64,000 bases of DNA. Origin: Embleya sp045207655. GTDB lineage: Bacteria > Actinomycetota > Actinomycetes > Streptomycetales > Streptomycetaceae. The notes under the pieces are model-generated. The model ran no database searches and had not been told where the DNA came from. It saw only the letters and a program-made list of their open reading frames with translations. The DNA is taken from contig NZ_CP108784.1 of assembly GCF_045207655.1 (NCBI RefSeq), positions 1,240,001-1,304,000 of the forward strand, in the 5' to 3' direction. The position numbers were made by a program, and so were the translations under genes. Each line of letters starts with the position of its first letter. Position 1 is the stretch's first letter. Below are positions 40,420-49,852 of this stretch, piece after piece.

Positions 40420-41217
40420 TCAGTCCGCGACCAGGTCGCCCTCGAGCACCGTGATCGCGCTGCCCGACAGTCGCACCCGGTCGCCGACCAGTTCCACGCC
40501 GACCGTGCCGCCGCGCGCGGACAACTGCGCGCCGGTCATCCGGCGAAGGTCCAGCCGCGGGGCCCAGTACGGGCCGAGCGCGCAGTGCGCGGACCCGGTG
40601 ACCGGGTCCTCGTCGACGCCGACCGAGGGCGCGAACGCGCGCGAGACGAAATCGGCCCGACCCGTGCCCAGCGCGGTGACGATCACCGCCCGATACGGCA
40701 GCGCGGCGATCATCCCCAGATCCGGGTCCACCGCGCGTACCACCGCCTCGGACGCCACCTCGACCAGCAGGTCGTCACCGCCCGCGGCCACCCGGATCGG
40801 CTCCACGCCCAGGGCCAGGCCCAGATCGGACGGGATCGGCACCTCGCGCGGCGGTAACGCGGGGAAGTCCAGGACCACGCCGGCGCTGTCCAGAGACGCG
40901 CTGAGCACCCCGCTGCGGGTCGCGAAGCGGATCCGCGACGTGTCCGCGAGGCCCTGCCCGAAGAGCACGTGCGCGGTCGCCAGCGTCGCGTGCCCGCACA
41001 GGTCCACCTCGGTCTGCGGGGTGAACCAGCGCAGCCCGAAGTCCGCGTCGGCGCCCGGGTGGGCCACCGCGAACGCGGTCTCGGAGTGCCGCAGTTCGGC
41101 GGCGACGGACTGCATCCAGGCGACGTCCTCGGCATGCGCGGGGTCGGGCAGGCACACTCCCGCCGGATTGCCCCGGAACGGCTGGTCGGTGAACGCGTCC
41201 ACGACGAAAATCCGCAT
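40420..41217 (-). CDS. PhzF-family isomerase-like protein
   Basis: 265-residue protein of the PhzF/diaminopimelate-epimerase-like fold. MRIFVVDAFTDQPFRGNPAG opens the first half; LRHSETAFAV contains the catalytic Glu of PhzF, and GLRWFTPQTEVDLCGHATLA and DEDPVTGSAHCALGPYW are the conserved substrate-loop motifs. PhzF itself isomerises an anthranilate derivative in phenazine synthesis, but most actinobacterial members have unknown substrates and no phenazine genes are present here. ATG 41217 lies 5 nt after the stop of the last gene of the conflict-like operon, so read-through co-expression is likely, whether or not the functions are linked. Confidence 0.88.
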   Translation of the reverse strand: MRIFVVDAFTDQPFRGNPAGVCLPDPAHAEDVAWMQSVAAELRHSETAFAVAHPGADADFGLRWFTPQTEVDLCGHATLATAHVLFGQGLADTSRIRFATRSGVLSASLDSAGVVLDFPALPPREVPIPSDLGLALGVEPIRVAAGGDDLLVEVASEAVVRAVDPDLGMIAALPYRAVIVTALGTGRADFVSRAFAPSVGVDEDPVTGSAHCALGPYWAPRLDLRRMTGAQLSARGGTVGVELVGDRVRLSGSAITVLEGDLVAD

Positions 41218-41222
41218 ACCCG

Positions 41223-44200
41223 TCACCGTACCCAACGACGTCGAACACGCGGGCGGATCCACGACCATCCGAACCACACGACCCCGACGAACGCGAGCGT
41301 GCCCAGGCCCACCAGCAGCCACGGCCACCAGCTCAGGTCCACCCGTTCGTCGCCCCGATAGAGCAGATCGTCGCCGGACACCTCCGGCCCGAGCGTGATC
41401 CGGGTGTTCGGCAGGTGCTCCTTGAACGACTCGGCCAGCGGGGTGCGCACCTCGCCGGCCACCCGCGCCTTCGCCTCGTAGTGGCCGGCGTCCGCCCACA
41501 TGCCGTCGGTGCGATGCGTGCGCGCGGCCAGGTTGACCGAGAAGTAGACCGGTTGGCCGGGCGCGAGCAGCGGCGCGCCGTCCTTGAGGCCGACCACGCC
41601 GACGCCGTCCACCCGCAGCCGGGTGACCTGGAGCGGTACCCGGCTCGTGGTCGCCACCAGGCGCAGGCACAGTTCGCGGCCCGAGGACAGGTCGAGTCGG
41701 GTGTTCGGCGGCACCGGCTGGAAGGTCCGGCAGTCCAGCGCGTCCGGCTGCTCGGCGGGAGGCATCAGCCAGGTCGCCCGCACACCCTTGTCCTTGTCCG
41801 CCTCCACGATCCGGGCGGCGCCGCGCAACTGCAGGCCGGTCCGGGCCTGGGTCAGGCCGGTGCCCGGGTCGGCCGGGTTGTCCCGGAGCACCTTCGTGTC
41901 CGGCAACACCCGCTGCAGCACCGGCCCCGCGCTGCTGTCGCTGGCCAGCGGGATCGCGAAGCCCGCGATACCGCGGCCCTCCTCGCCGAGCCGGTCGAAG
42001 TCCTTGCGCAGGTCCTGGCCGACCGGGTCGCGGGCCGCGTCGGTGAGCAGCAGGACCCCGTTCACCGAGTTCGGCGCGGAGGTGCGCAGCACGGTGAGCG
42101 CCCGGTCGAGCGCCGCGTTCACATCGCTGGGCACCTCCGCCCGGATCGGCGGCAAGCTGCCCGCCGGGCCGTTCTCGGGCGGGTCCGCGGCACGTACGGC
42201 GGGCAGCCGCTCGGCCATCGCGGCCGGGTCGGTGACCGGTTCCAGGCCGTTGCCGTACTCGGTCGCGGTCGTGTCGAAGCTGATCAGCGAGACCCGGTCG
42301 CGCGGGTTGAGCCGGCTCAGGAATGTGGTCACCGCCGAGCGGACCGAGGCGTAGCGCCCGGTGCGGTGCATCGACGCCGAGGTGTCCACCAGGATCACGT
42401 AGTTCACGCTCTCCCGATCCGCGCCCAGGCTCGCGATCAGCCGCTCGGCGCCGTAGGGATCGGGTGGCTCGGCGGTGACGACCGTCACCGGTCGCGGGGC
42501 CGCCGCGGCGTCGCCCGCAGGCACCGCGGTCAGCAGCGCGAGCAGCGCGAGGATCACCGGGAGGGCCAGCGCGCGCAGCCCGTCACCGTGTTTGAGCGCG
42601 GTCCGCAACTGTTTGAGATGGCGACGGAACGCGTCGAATTCGTCCTGTTCACGTTCGACGATCAGCAGTGCGGCCTCCGGCCCCCAGATGTGCCCCGCGA
42701 TCAACACCCGGATCGCCCGCAGTTCCTCGCGGGCCTGCGCCGGGGTCGGTCCACGGGCGGTCAGTTCCCGCTCCAGGTACGGCAGTAGCAGGTCGCGCTC
42801 ACGATCGGGCGCGCCGTGCCACCAGCGGCCGACCTCGCGCACGTACAGGTCGCGGCGGGAGCGGGCCGGGCCGTCCACGATCTCGCCCGCCCACACCCGG
42901 GCCGCCGCGTCGGCGTTCACCCCACGCAGCGCCTCGCGAAACCAGCCGCTCGCGGCGCGCGCGGCCAACTCCGGGCGGGCCCGGGCCACCGCCGCCCACC
43001 ACGCGTTGTCCAGACCGGGCAGTTCGGCGAGTCGGGCGTCGGCGAGCACCGCGTCGGCGACCGCGGCGGTAACCGCCGGATCGCCGGCCCGGACCAGTTC
43101 GCCGAGCAGTTCGGCGGTGACCGGCACGGCCCGCAACAGCGCGGCGATCCACCCGGCGAAGCGTCCCTCGGCGACCGGCTCGTGCCGCAGCGCCAGCAGG
43201 TCCGCCGCCACATACGGCCCGTCCGTCGGCGCGCCGCCCAGCGCCAGCCGCAGCACGTCGGCCCGCACCCGGGCGGCGACCGGCGCCTGCGGCCCGAGCG
43301 CTCTGCTCAGGAGTGCGGCCAGGCCCTGCGCGGCGGGATCCGCGCGGCGGTCGGTGAGCGGGACCAGGGTCGGCCACAGGTCGTGCAGGACGGCGGCGAT
43401 CGTGGCCTGGTCGGTGTGCCCGGCCACGCGCAGCGTGAACACCGCCTCGGCGGGCGGGATCTCGGCGGGTCGCAGCCGCTCGCCCGCCAACAGCGCGTAC
43501 GGCGCCAGCCATTCCGGCGCGCGGTCGTCCCACGGCCGGATCACCTCCAGCCACGCGCGCAGGTCCGCTCCCGAGGTGTCCAGGAGCCGGCGCAGCACCA
43601 CCGGGTGGTTCCACAGCGCGTCGTAGAGCGCAGGCACGTCGGTGGTCGGCGCCGGGCCGAGCAACCGGCACAGGTCGGCGACCAGCGCCTCGGGCGATAT
43701 CGCGTCGCCGTCCGCCCGGCCCGAGCCGTTGGCGGTCGGATCCGCGCCGCGCGGCGCCCGCGCGGCGGTGCCGGCGGGCGGGGTGGCATCGGCCAGCAGC
43801 GGCGGGACCGGGCCGAGCAGGACGTGTACGAGCCGATCGCCGCGCCCGGCCGCCACCGCGGTGTTCCAGCCGACCGCCAGGCCCGCCGGTCGGGCGCGCA
43901 GCGCCGCGGCCATGTCCCGGGTCACCTCGTCGCCGTCCTCCGCCCGCCAGCGCTCGGCGATCGGACCGGACAGCGTGGTCTCCCCGCTCAGCAACCGGTC
44001 GAGCGCCGACGGCGGGCGGGTCTCGGTCGCCGGCGCACGCGCCGCGGGGCCGGCCGCGGCGGCGCCCACCAACACGGCGGCCGAGCGCCGCGCGTCGGCG
44101 CCGGAGCCCGCCCCCGTCCCGGCCCCCGCCCCCGCCGGCGATCCGGCACCGGCCCGTGCGCCCGCCTCGGCGAGCAACCCGAGCACGTGCTCTCCGGCGG

Positions 44201-44975
44201 CGGGCGTCCCGGGGTCGCGCAGCGTCGCGAGCGCGACGACCAGCGGGTCGAGCCCGATCCGGCGGCGCAGCGTGGTCAGTTCGCCCAGGTAGGTCCGGGC
44301 CGCGGGCAGGTCGGGCACCGCCGGCACACCGTCCAGGGCGACCCGCACCGTGCCGGGCGCGGGCACTCGGCCGAACGCGAGCCGGGGCCGCAGCCGCCCG
44401 GTGGAGCCCATCGAGGTCGCGAACCGCAGTCCGGCGCGGCAGCCGTAGGGCAGCAGCGCGGCCACCCGGTCCAGGAGTTCCAGCCGGGCCCGGGTGTCCA
44501 GGCGGTCCGCGCCGGTGATCACCACCGGGCCGGCCAGGACCGCCGCCGCGACCCCGGCGAGCCATTCGAAGTCGCCTGCCCGTACGGCGACCTCGGCGGG
44601 CGGGCCGGGCAGCCGCACCCGCAGGGGTCGCTCCCGGTCGGTGGGCAGGTCGATGCCGCGAAAGGCCAGCCACAGCGCGGTGTAGCCGGCGCCGGCGGCG
44701 GCGATCTCGGCGTACGGCGCGGTGAAATAGCGGACGCCGTCCGGATCGCGCAGGGTCATCGCGACGAACGGGTCCTCGCGCCCGGTGCTGGTCAGTCCGA
44801 CCCATCCGGGCGGCGCGTACTCGTCCAGCGTGGGTCGCACCAGCCGCTCGAAGTGCGCCCGCCGCTCCGGCCCCGCGCTGCACGCCGGCACCGCACCGTC
44901 GTGGTACCAGGCCCAATGCGCCCGCAACGTGCCCGCGGTCTCGCGGGGGCGGTCGTGTCGGTCGGTCGCGTCCAC
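41223..44975 (-). CDS. Large membrane vWA protein (GAP1-like N-terminal region)
   Basis: 1250-residue protein. Residues 1-420 form a cytoplasmic alpha/beta region with LLPYGCRAGLRFATSMGSTG, reminiscent of the N-terminal domains of GTPase-associated GAP1 proteins; ~430-790 is an Ala/Arg/Leu-rich helical array. A helix at ~820-840 (ALALPVILALLALLTAVPAG) is followed by a von Willebrand A domain with intact MIDAS (NYVILVDTSASM, ~865), then a beta-rich segment with two cysteines (ALDCRTFQP, GRELCLRL) and a last helix (WWPWLLVGLGTLAFVGVVWF). The vWA part is therefore predicted outside the cell. GTG 44975 has AAAGG 5 nt upstream. It is the last of eight genes; the helix-vWA-beta-helix half is paralogous to the 45036 protein. 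The GAP1 assignment is tentative. Confidence 0.8.
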   Translation of the reverse strand: MDATDRHDRPRETAGTLRAHWAWYHDGAVPACSAGPERRAHFERLVRPTLDEYAPPGWVGLTSTGREDPFVAMTLRDPDGVRYFTAPYAEIAAAGAGYTALWLAFRGIDLPTDRERPLRVRLPGPPAEVAVRAGDFEWLAGVAAAVLAGPVVITGADRLDTRARLELLDRVAALLPYGCRAGLRFATSMGSTGRLRPRLAFGRVPAPGTVRVALDGVPAVPDLPAARTYLGELTTLRRRIGLDPLVVALATLRDPGTPAAGEHVLGLLAEAGARAGAGSPAGAGAGTGAGSGADARRSAAVLVGAAAAGPAARAPATETRPPSALDRLLSGETTLSGPIAERWRAEDGDEVTRDMAAALRARPAGLAVGWNTAVAAGRGDRLVHVLLGPVPPLLADATPPAGTAARAPRGADPTANGSGRADGDAISPEALVADLCRLLGPAPTTDVPALYDALWNHPVVLRRLLDTSGADLRAWLEVIRPWDDRAPEWLAPYALLAGERLRPAEIPPAEAVFTLRVAGHTDQATIAAVLHDLWPTLVPLTDRRADPAAQGLAALLSRALGPQAPVAARVRADVLRLALGGAPTDGPYVAADLLALRHEPVAEGRFAGWIAALLRAVPVTAELLGELVRAGDPAVTAAVADAVLADARLAELPGLDNAWWAAVARARPELAARAASGWFREALRGVNADAAARVWAGEIVDGPARSRRDLYVREVGRWWHGAPDRERDLLLPYLERELTARGPTPAQAREELRAIRVLIAGHIWGPEAALLIVEREQDEFDAFRRHLKQLRTALKHGDGLRALALPVILALLALLTAVPAGDAAAAPRPVTVVTAEPPDPYGAERLIASLGADRESVNYVILVDTSASMHRTGRYASVRSAVTTFLSRLNPRDRVSLISFDTTATEYGNGLEPVTDPAAMAERLPAVRAADPPENGPAGSLPPIRAEVPSDVNAALDRALTVLRTSAPNSVNGVLLLTDAARDPVGQDLRKDFDRLGEEGRGIAGFAIPLASDSSAGPVLQRVLPDTKVLRDNPADPGTGLTQARTGLQLRGAARIVEADKDKGVRATWLMPPAEQPDALDCRTFQPVPPNTRLDLSSGRELCLRLVATTSRVPLQVTRLRVDGVGVVGLKDGAPLLAPGQPVYFSVNLAARTHRTDGMWADAGHYEAKARVAGEVRTPLAESFKEHLPNTRITLGPEVSGDDLLYRGDERVDLSWWPWLLVGLGTLAFVGVVWFGWSWIRPRVRRRWVR

Positions 44976-45035
44976 GTGAACCTTTCTGTGCGCGGGATGC
45001 CGGTCGCGGTCGGGGCCGGTCGTCCCGCCGGGGGT

Positions 45036-46913
45036 TCAGCGGGGCGGCCGGGGGTTGGGCGGCTGGGTGACCGTTGCCTCCACCGGTTTCGGTTGTTCCC
45101 CGGGATCGGTCGATATCATCCCCCCGGACCCCTCGATCTGCGGATCGGGCCCGGGCGACGCGGGAACGATGGACGGTCGGGGCAACACCGGAGCCGCCGG
45201 CGCGGCCGGTGTCGCCGGGGCCGGTCGGGGCAGCGCCCGAACGCAGATGCCGTACAGCATCGTGCTCTCACCGATGCGCAACCGTCGCCGGGCCGTGTCG
45301 ACGGCGCCGCCGTGTTCGTGCCGTGCGGTCACGGTCACGCCCCGACCGGCTCGGGGCCGACGCCCCCTGGCGAGGAATGTCGTGGTGGCGCCGGCCGACG
45401 ACGGGTGCTCGTGCACCCACCGGTGCCGCAACCCCCGAACCCGGAACGGGGCACCGTCGGGAAACGTGTGCCGGCGGTCCTCCAGGCTCAGTTCGATGTA
45501 GACGTCCTTGGGGAACAGCCGCCAGATCGCGGTCGTCGCCGCCGCCGTGAGCACCAGCGTCAGCGCGAGCGACTCCCACACCCACCAGGTGACCGTTCCG
45601 CGCACCCGGCCGGTGTAGTCGAGCTCGCCACCGAGCAGACGGGGGGCCGTGTACGGGCCGTCGACATGCAGCAGGGCGGCGAACTCGGCGGCCCGGGTGG
45701 CCGCGACCGTCCCGCTCAGCGTCGTGGCGGCCGAGTAGTCGCGCGATGTGCCGAACAGGTCCGATCGGCTTCGGTCCCGGGCTCGCAACTCCACCGGGAA
45801 CCGGCGCGGCACGCCCGGTTCCACCACGATCGGGGTGCGCGGCAGCCCTCGGTCCAATTCGGGGTCGCCGGTGCGCAGATCGGTGACGGTCGTCGAGATG
45901 TGGCGCGAACTCGACGTCAGGGTCAGGCACAGCACGGTGCGCGTGGACAGGTCGACCGGCCCGGTCGGGGCCGTCGAGTCGGCGCAGTCCGCGTCGGACG
46001 GCCGTACGCCGGGCCTGGACGCGGGTCCGGGGCCGAACGTGGCCCGGACCGTCGCGGCGTTGTCCGCCCGCACCAGCTCGGCGCCCTTGCGCTTGCGTGC
46101 CTCGTGTTCCAGGGCGCGCAGCCGCTCGGCCTGTTGGCTGACGGTACCGCTGAGGGTCTGCGCCTGCGGCAGCACCTCGGCGATCAGGTCGACGCCTCGC
46201 GCGTTGTCACCGAGCGGCAGCGCGTAGGCGTCGATCGGGCCGCGCCGCTCGACCGCCTTCGCGTACTCCTGCTTCAGCGTCGCCCAGCCGGGTGCCTTGG
46301 CGTTCGCGAACTCCGGATTGTCCGGCGCGTACAACTCCGCGTCGGTGAGCACCACGATCACGGTGGGCGGCCGGTACCCGAACGCGGCGCGGTCGTCCCT
46401 GGCGATGATCTCGGACACCGACACCATCGCGGCGCCGAAGTCGCTCTCGGTGTCGTTCGGTGTGGGCAGCGAGTCCAGGAACGCCGCGATCGCCCGGTCG
46501 CCCTGCGGCGCCTTGGTCAACGGCAGGTGGGTCGTGGTCCTCGCGCCGAACCTGATCACCGAGATCCGGTCGCCGGCGGGAACCGCCGGCAGGAAGTCCT
46601 TCAGCGCGGCCTTGGCCGCGTCGTAGTTGCCGTCGTCGAGCATCGAGGTCGACACGTCGAGGACGATGTAGAAGTCGGCCGGCTGGGCGTCCACGCCCAT
46701 CTCGTCGAGCAGTCGCGAGGTGACCGCCTCCGGGTCGGCGGGCCGGGGGTCGTCGGCTCGCCGGGCGCCGGTCGCGGTGGGCGCGCAGATCAGAAGGACC
46801 AGCAGGAGCAGCAGGAGCGGGAGAAGCGGGAGAAGTGCCGGCGACGCCGCGAATCCGCCGGGCGGTACGAGCCGGGTCGCCCGGTGGTCGGGGCTCCGTC
46901 GGGGTCGGGACAT
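45036..46913 (-). CDS. Membrane-anchored extracellular vWA protein
   Basis: 625-residue protein. An N-terminal anchor (~25-44, PLLPLLLLLLVLLICAPTAT) is followed by a vWA domain with MIDAS DVSTS (86-90), further metal-site residues in FGARTTTH and VVLTDAELY, and a beta-rich domain containing PVDLSTRTVLCLTLTSSSRH that mirrors LDLSSGRELCLRLVATTS of the 1250-residue neighbour. A second helix (~440-465, VWESLALTLVLTAAATTAIW) returns to the cytoplasm, where a ~100-residue domain and Pro-rich tail lie. AAGGAGG lies within the end of the GTPase gene and ATG 46913 is 3 nt past its stop. Probably a metal-dependent adhesion or signal-receiving partner in the same complex. Confidence 0.82.
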   Translation of the reverse strand: MSRPRRSPDHRATRLVPPGGFAASPALLPLLPLLLLLLVLLICAPTATGARRADDPRPADPEAVTSRLLDEMGVDAQPADFYIVLDVSTSMLDDGNYDAAKAALKDFLPAVPAGDRISVIRFGARTTTHLPLTKAPQGDRAIAAFLDSLPTPNDTESDFGAAMVSVSEIIARDDRAAFGYRPPTVIVVLTDAELYAPDNPEFANAKAPGWATLKQEYAKAVERRGPIDAYALPLGDNARGVDLIAEVLPQAQTLSGTVSQQAERLRALEHEARKRKGAELVRADNAATVRATFGPGPASRPGVRPSDADCADSTAPTGPVDLSTRTVLCLTLTSSSRHISTTVTDLRTGDPELDRGLPRTPIVVEPGVPRRFPVELRARDRSRSDLFGTSRDYSAATTLSGTVAATRAAEFAALLHVDGPYTAPRLLGGELDYTGRVRGTVTWWVWESLALTLVLTAAATTAIWRLFPKDVYIELSLEDRRHTFPDGAPFRVRGLRHRWVHEHPSSAGATTTFLARGRRPRAGRGVTVTARHEHGGAVDTARRRLRIGESTMLYGICVRALPRPAPATPAAPAAPVLPRPSIVPASPGPDPQIEGSGGMISTDPGEQPKPVEATVTQPPNPRPPR

Positions 46914-46916
46914 CGG

Positions 46917-47918
46917 TCATCCCTCCTTGGCCATGCGCGTGGCCCGCATCCCCAGGATCGGCTCGACGATCCCCTGCGGTCGTGGCCGGCCTTCGAGGCG
47001 CGTGCGGTCCGAGGTGACGTTGCGGCAGCTCTCCGGGTCGATCGGTACGCCGTCGGGGCTGAAGAAGCCCACGGAGCTGGTCGCGTAGTAGCGGACGCGG
47101 TCGAAGTGGCGTTCCAGCAGCGCCGGCAGCTTGTCCGCGGCCGACGCGCCGAACGGCCCCGCCGGGTCGCACAGCCAGTGGAAGAACGCCTTGGGGTCGC
47201 GAACCCGGATCCGACCGTGGCGGTCGAGTTCCGTCCACGCTCCCCATCTGGCCGCCCGGAACAACCGCATGTCGTCGATCTTCGTGACGCACACGGCGAG
47301 TTCGAGCGGCAGCAGGTCCACGGACCGCATCCGGGGCTGCTGCACGGCGGAGGCCTCGCGAAGCAGCTTCTTCAGGTCGTCGAGACCGTGGCCGGCCTCG
47401 CCGATCGGGTCGAACAGGAGGATCAGGCCCGTGCACTCGTTCAGTGTGGGCTGCACCGCGTCGGCTCGGGTCGCGGCCAGGTTCGGCAGGTCGTGCACGG
47501 TGGCCACGAATCGGGTGCGGTCTGCGAACCGGCGCAGCAGCGGGGTACGCGGGCGGCGACGGAACAGGAATCGACAACGTTCCGGGTGGCCGGAGACGCC
47601 CGGATCACTCGAGGTGATCGACTCGGGCAGGAGCGTGCCGGCCCGAAGCGAGGCCCGGGACTTGTCCAAGAAGGCCAGGGTGGCCCCGTCCGCGCCGAAG
47701 ACGTTCCAGCCGGGGACGTGGTGTCCCGCGTCGGCGCCCTCCTCGACGCGGCGGCGGGTCTCCGCGGCGGCGTCCTCGACCATCGCGAGGAACGTGCTGC
47801 GTCCCGAGCGCCGCGCACCCCACAGCGCGATCCGCTTCTCCCGCACGACGCCGTCGGCGGGACCCCGATCCGCGTCCTCGAACAACGGATCGGCCGCGCG
47901 CACGATCGGTTCGGTCAT
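46917..47918 (-). CDS. P-loop GTPase-like protein with Arg-substituted Walker A
   Basis: 333-residue P-loop protein resembling the TRAFAC-clade GTPases of vWA/GAP1 conflict systems. Walker A is ALWGARRSGRST (34-42), with Arg in place of the invariant Lys; other GTPase landmarks are recognisable: LILLFDPIGEAGH in the Walker B/G3 position and VCVTKIDDM (G4, [NT]KxD, ~213). A C-terminal helical segment follows with FFHWLCDPAGPFG. The K-to-R change is CGC rather than a single-base variant of AAG, so it is not a likely sequencing slip. The ATG overlaps the previous stop (ATGA). It may bind but not hydrolyse nucleotide, or act as a regulated switch. Confidence 0.78.
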   Translation of the reverse strand: MTEPIVRAADPLFEDADRGPADGVVREKRIALWGARRSGRSTFLAMVEDAAAETRRRVEEGADAGHHVPGWNVFGADGATLAFLDKSRASLRAGTLLPESITSSDPGVSGHPERCRFLFRRRPRTPLLRRFADRTRFVATVHDLPNLAATRADAVQPTLNECTGLILLFDPIGEAGHGLDDLKKLLREASAVQQPRMRSVDLLPLELAVCVTKIDDMRLFRAARWGAWTELDRHGRIRVRDPKAFFHWLCDPAGPFGASAADKLPALLERHFDRVRYYATSSVGFFSPDGVPIDPESCRNVTSDRTRLEGRPRPQGIVEPILGMRATRMAKEG

Positions 47919-49852
47919 CGGCGCTCCTCCTTCGTACCGACCTCGGTCCCGACCCCGCCGGGCCGGGCGATCAGGTCGAGCAGCAGCGGCGGCCCGCCCG
48001 TGTCGGTGGCCGCGTCGTGGCCGAACCGCAGCAGGTCCGCGGGGGCGCAGCCGCCCAGCGTGAAGCATCCGCTCGCGCCCAGCAGGCGCCACGCCTTCAG
48101 GGTCCGCGCGGCGGCCGGGGACGCCGGCGAGCGCGCGTGCCCGGCGTCGTCGGTCACCAGCACGTGCCGTACCGGCCGGGTTGCCCGAATCGCCGTCAGG
48201 TCCTCGTCCCAGCGGTGCCGGTTGTTCGAGCGGGCGGGGTCGGCACCCGCGATGTAGGGGTGCGGGCCGCGTCGACCGACGGTCACCACGAGGGTGGGCC
48301 GGTGCGGCGACCAGTCCAGCGCCTTCCCCCGCAGGAGCGCGAACACGCGCTCCAGGGGCGCGGCATGGGGGTCCACGATCGCGGATCCGGTCCAGTGTGC
48401 GATCGAGGACCGAGCCGCGTCCGGGTCGGTGAAGTCGACCCACCGGAGCGGATCGTGCCCGGAGCGCCAGGGTTGCGGGTGGTCGTCGTAGCCGACCACG
48501 CACGCGCGTCCCCACGGCATGTCGTCTCCCGCGCGGCCCGCCGCCGTCAGCAGCGCGCGGACCAGGTCGAGTCGGGCCCGGGTCGAGCTCGGTTCGCCGC
48601 CGAGTTCGACCGCGACCAGCAGGTCGCAGAGCGTGCGCTCGCGATGCCAGTGCGGCCGCGGTGGCGCCGGGCCGCGCGACACCGCGGCCACCCGGCGGAT
48701 CTCGGCGGGCCCCTCGGCCACCGCCCAGGCGGCGCCGGAGACGGGAGTGAACCGCAATCGCCCGGAGGTGGTCATGCCCACGGTGAACCGGACCTCGCCC
48801 GGCGGGGCGACCACCTTGACGCGCTCCAGTTCGGACCACTGCCGCGGATTCGCCGAGTCCGCGACGACCACCGCCACCTCGTGCCCGTCCACCGCGCCAC
48901 CGCGCACCCCCAGGGTGACCTCGGCCAGCGGCGCGCCCGCCGCGCCGGGTATCGCGCCGCGTTCGAGCAGCACGTCCCGACGTTCTCGGCCCGGCACCTC
49001 CGGGCCCGGATCCACACCGACCAGGTGCATGGCGTGCCGGACCGGCACGTCCAGGGCCAACCGCTCCACCAGTCGGGGCAGTTCGACCTCCTCGGCAGCG
49101 AACGGACCACCCCGCAGCACCGCTGCGGGCGGCAGGATCTCGTGCACGAGCTCCGCCGCGAGCGCGCACCACGTCCAGTCCGGTCGGCGCTCGACCAAGA
49201 CGAACGCCCACGCCTGCCGTGCGCGGCCGGTGGCCGACGCGCGCAACTCGGCCAGCGAACCGGCCCAGGTCTCGCGCAGTTCGCGCCGCGCTCGCGGACC
49301 CAGCGGCTCGGGCGTCTGCGCGGTGCCCACCGCGGGGCTGCGGCCCACTCCCCCGGCCAGGGTCAGGTCGCGGGCGGCGGCGTCCTCGGGCAGCCACGGC
49401 ACCGCGCCGCGCCATTCCAGGCGGGCCCAGTTGCGTGCCGGTACCCGGACGAAGCCGAATTCGTCGATGGTCACCCACTGGGTGGACAGGTGGCGTGTGC
49501 CGATCTCCAGGAACAACAACAGGTCCAGCTCGCCGGCGGTCAGCGCGGTGAGCAGGGTCAGCGCCGCGGCCCGCCCGGACGTCGCGAGCGGTTCGGCGGC
49601 CGGGAACGCGGTATCGGAGCGCACCGGGCCGTGGCGGACCAGCTTGGCGAGGTCGTCGGGAACGCCGTCGTACCCGCGCGCGTGCGCCACCCGGATCGCG
49701 GCCGCGTGGTCGAACGCCCGCGCCGCGTCCTGATAGGCGGTGGGTCCCGGCGCCGGCGGCGGCCAGTCACAACTCGCGCACGGCCCGGCGTAGGGCATCA
49801 CGCCCCAGCACACGGGGCACACCACCTCGCGGGCTCCGCCCTGGTCGTTCAC
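47915..49852 (-). CDS. Zinc-ribbon protein with vWA-like C-terminal part
   Basis: 645-residue protein of unknown family. A zinc ribbon opens it (CPVCWGVMPYAGPCASC, Cys12/15/25/28). The long middle is mixed alpha/beta with no motif I can name. The C-terminal third looks like a degenerate vWA/Rossmann domain (RTLCDLLVAVELGGEPSSTR, WGRACVVGYDDH, PTLVVTVGRRGPHP, RHVLVTDDAGHA) without DxSxS. It begins GTG 49852 within CGGTGA, where a 14-codon Arg-rich frame ends, and overlaps the GTPase gene by 4 bp, so the two products should be made together. A role as substrate-binding or scaffold partner of the GTPase is inference. Confidence 0.75.
   Translation of the reverse strand: MNDQGGAREVVCPVCWGVMPYAGPCASCDWPPPAPGPTAYQDAARAFDHAAAIRVAHARGYDGVPDDLAKLVRHGPVRSDTAFPAAEPLATSGRAAALTLLTALTAGELDLLLFLEIGTRHLSTQWVTIDEFGFVRVPARNWARLEWRGAVPWLPEDAAARDLTLAGGVGRSPAVGTAQTPEPLGPRARRELRETWAGSLAELRASATGRARQAWAFVLVERRPDWTWCALAAELVHEILPPAAVLRGGPFAAEEVELPRLVERLALDVPVRHAMHLVGVDPGPEVPGRERRDVLLERGAIPGAAGAPLAEVTLGVRGGAVDGHEVAVVVADSANPRQWSELERVKVVAPPGEVRFTVGMTTSGRLRFTPVSGAAWAVAEGPAEIRRVAAVSRGPAPPRPHWHRERTLCDLLVAVELGGEPSSTRARLDLVRALLTAAGRAGDDMPWGRACVVGYDDHPQPWRSGHDPLRWVDFTDPDAARSSIAHWTGSAIVDPHAAPLERVFALLRGKALDWSPHRPTLVVTVGRRGPHPYIAGADPARSNNRHRWDEDLTAIRATRPVRHVLVTDDAGHARSPASPAAARTLKAWRLLGASGCFTLGGCAPADLLRFGHDAATDTGGPPLLLDLIARPGGVGTEVGTKEERR

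Noticed and set aside
40420..41217. Phenazine biosynthesis locus because of a PhzF-like gene
   Set aside because: No phzA-E/G genes are present; PhzF-family proteins are widespread with other roles.
42816..48257. 1813-codon open frame on the plus strand across the vWA/GTPase genes
   Set aside because: It is antisense to four minus-strand genes with recognisable domains, is Arg/Gly/His-rich without any family motif, and arises from the high third-position GC of the real genes.
46917..49478. Fusion of the zinc-ribbon and GTPase genes into one 853-codon protein
   Set aside because: The upstream part is out of frame with the zinc-ribbon gene; the ATGA overlap with AAGGAGGAG marks a separate start at 47918.
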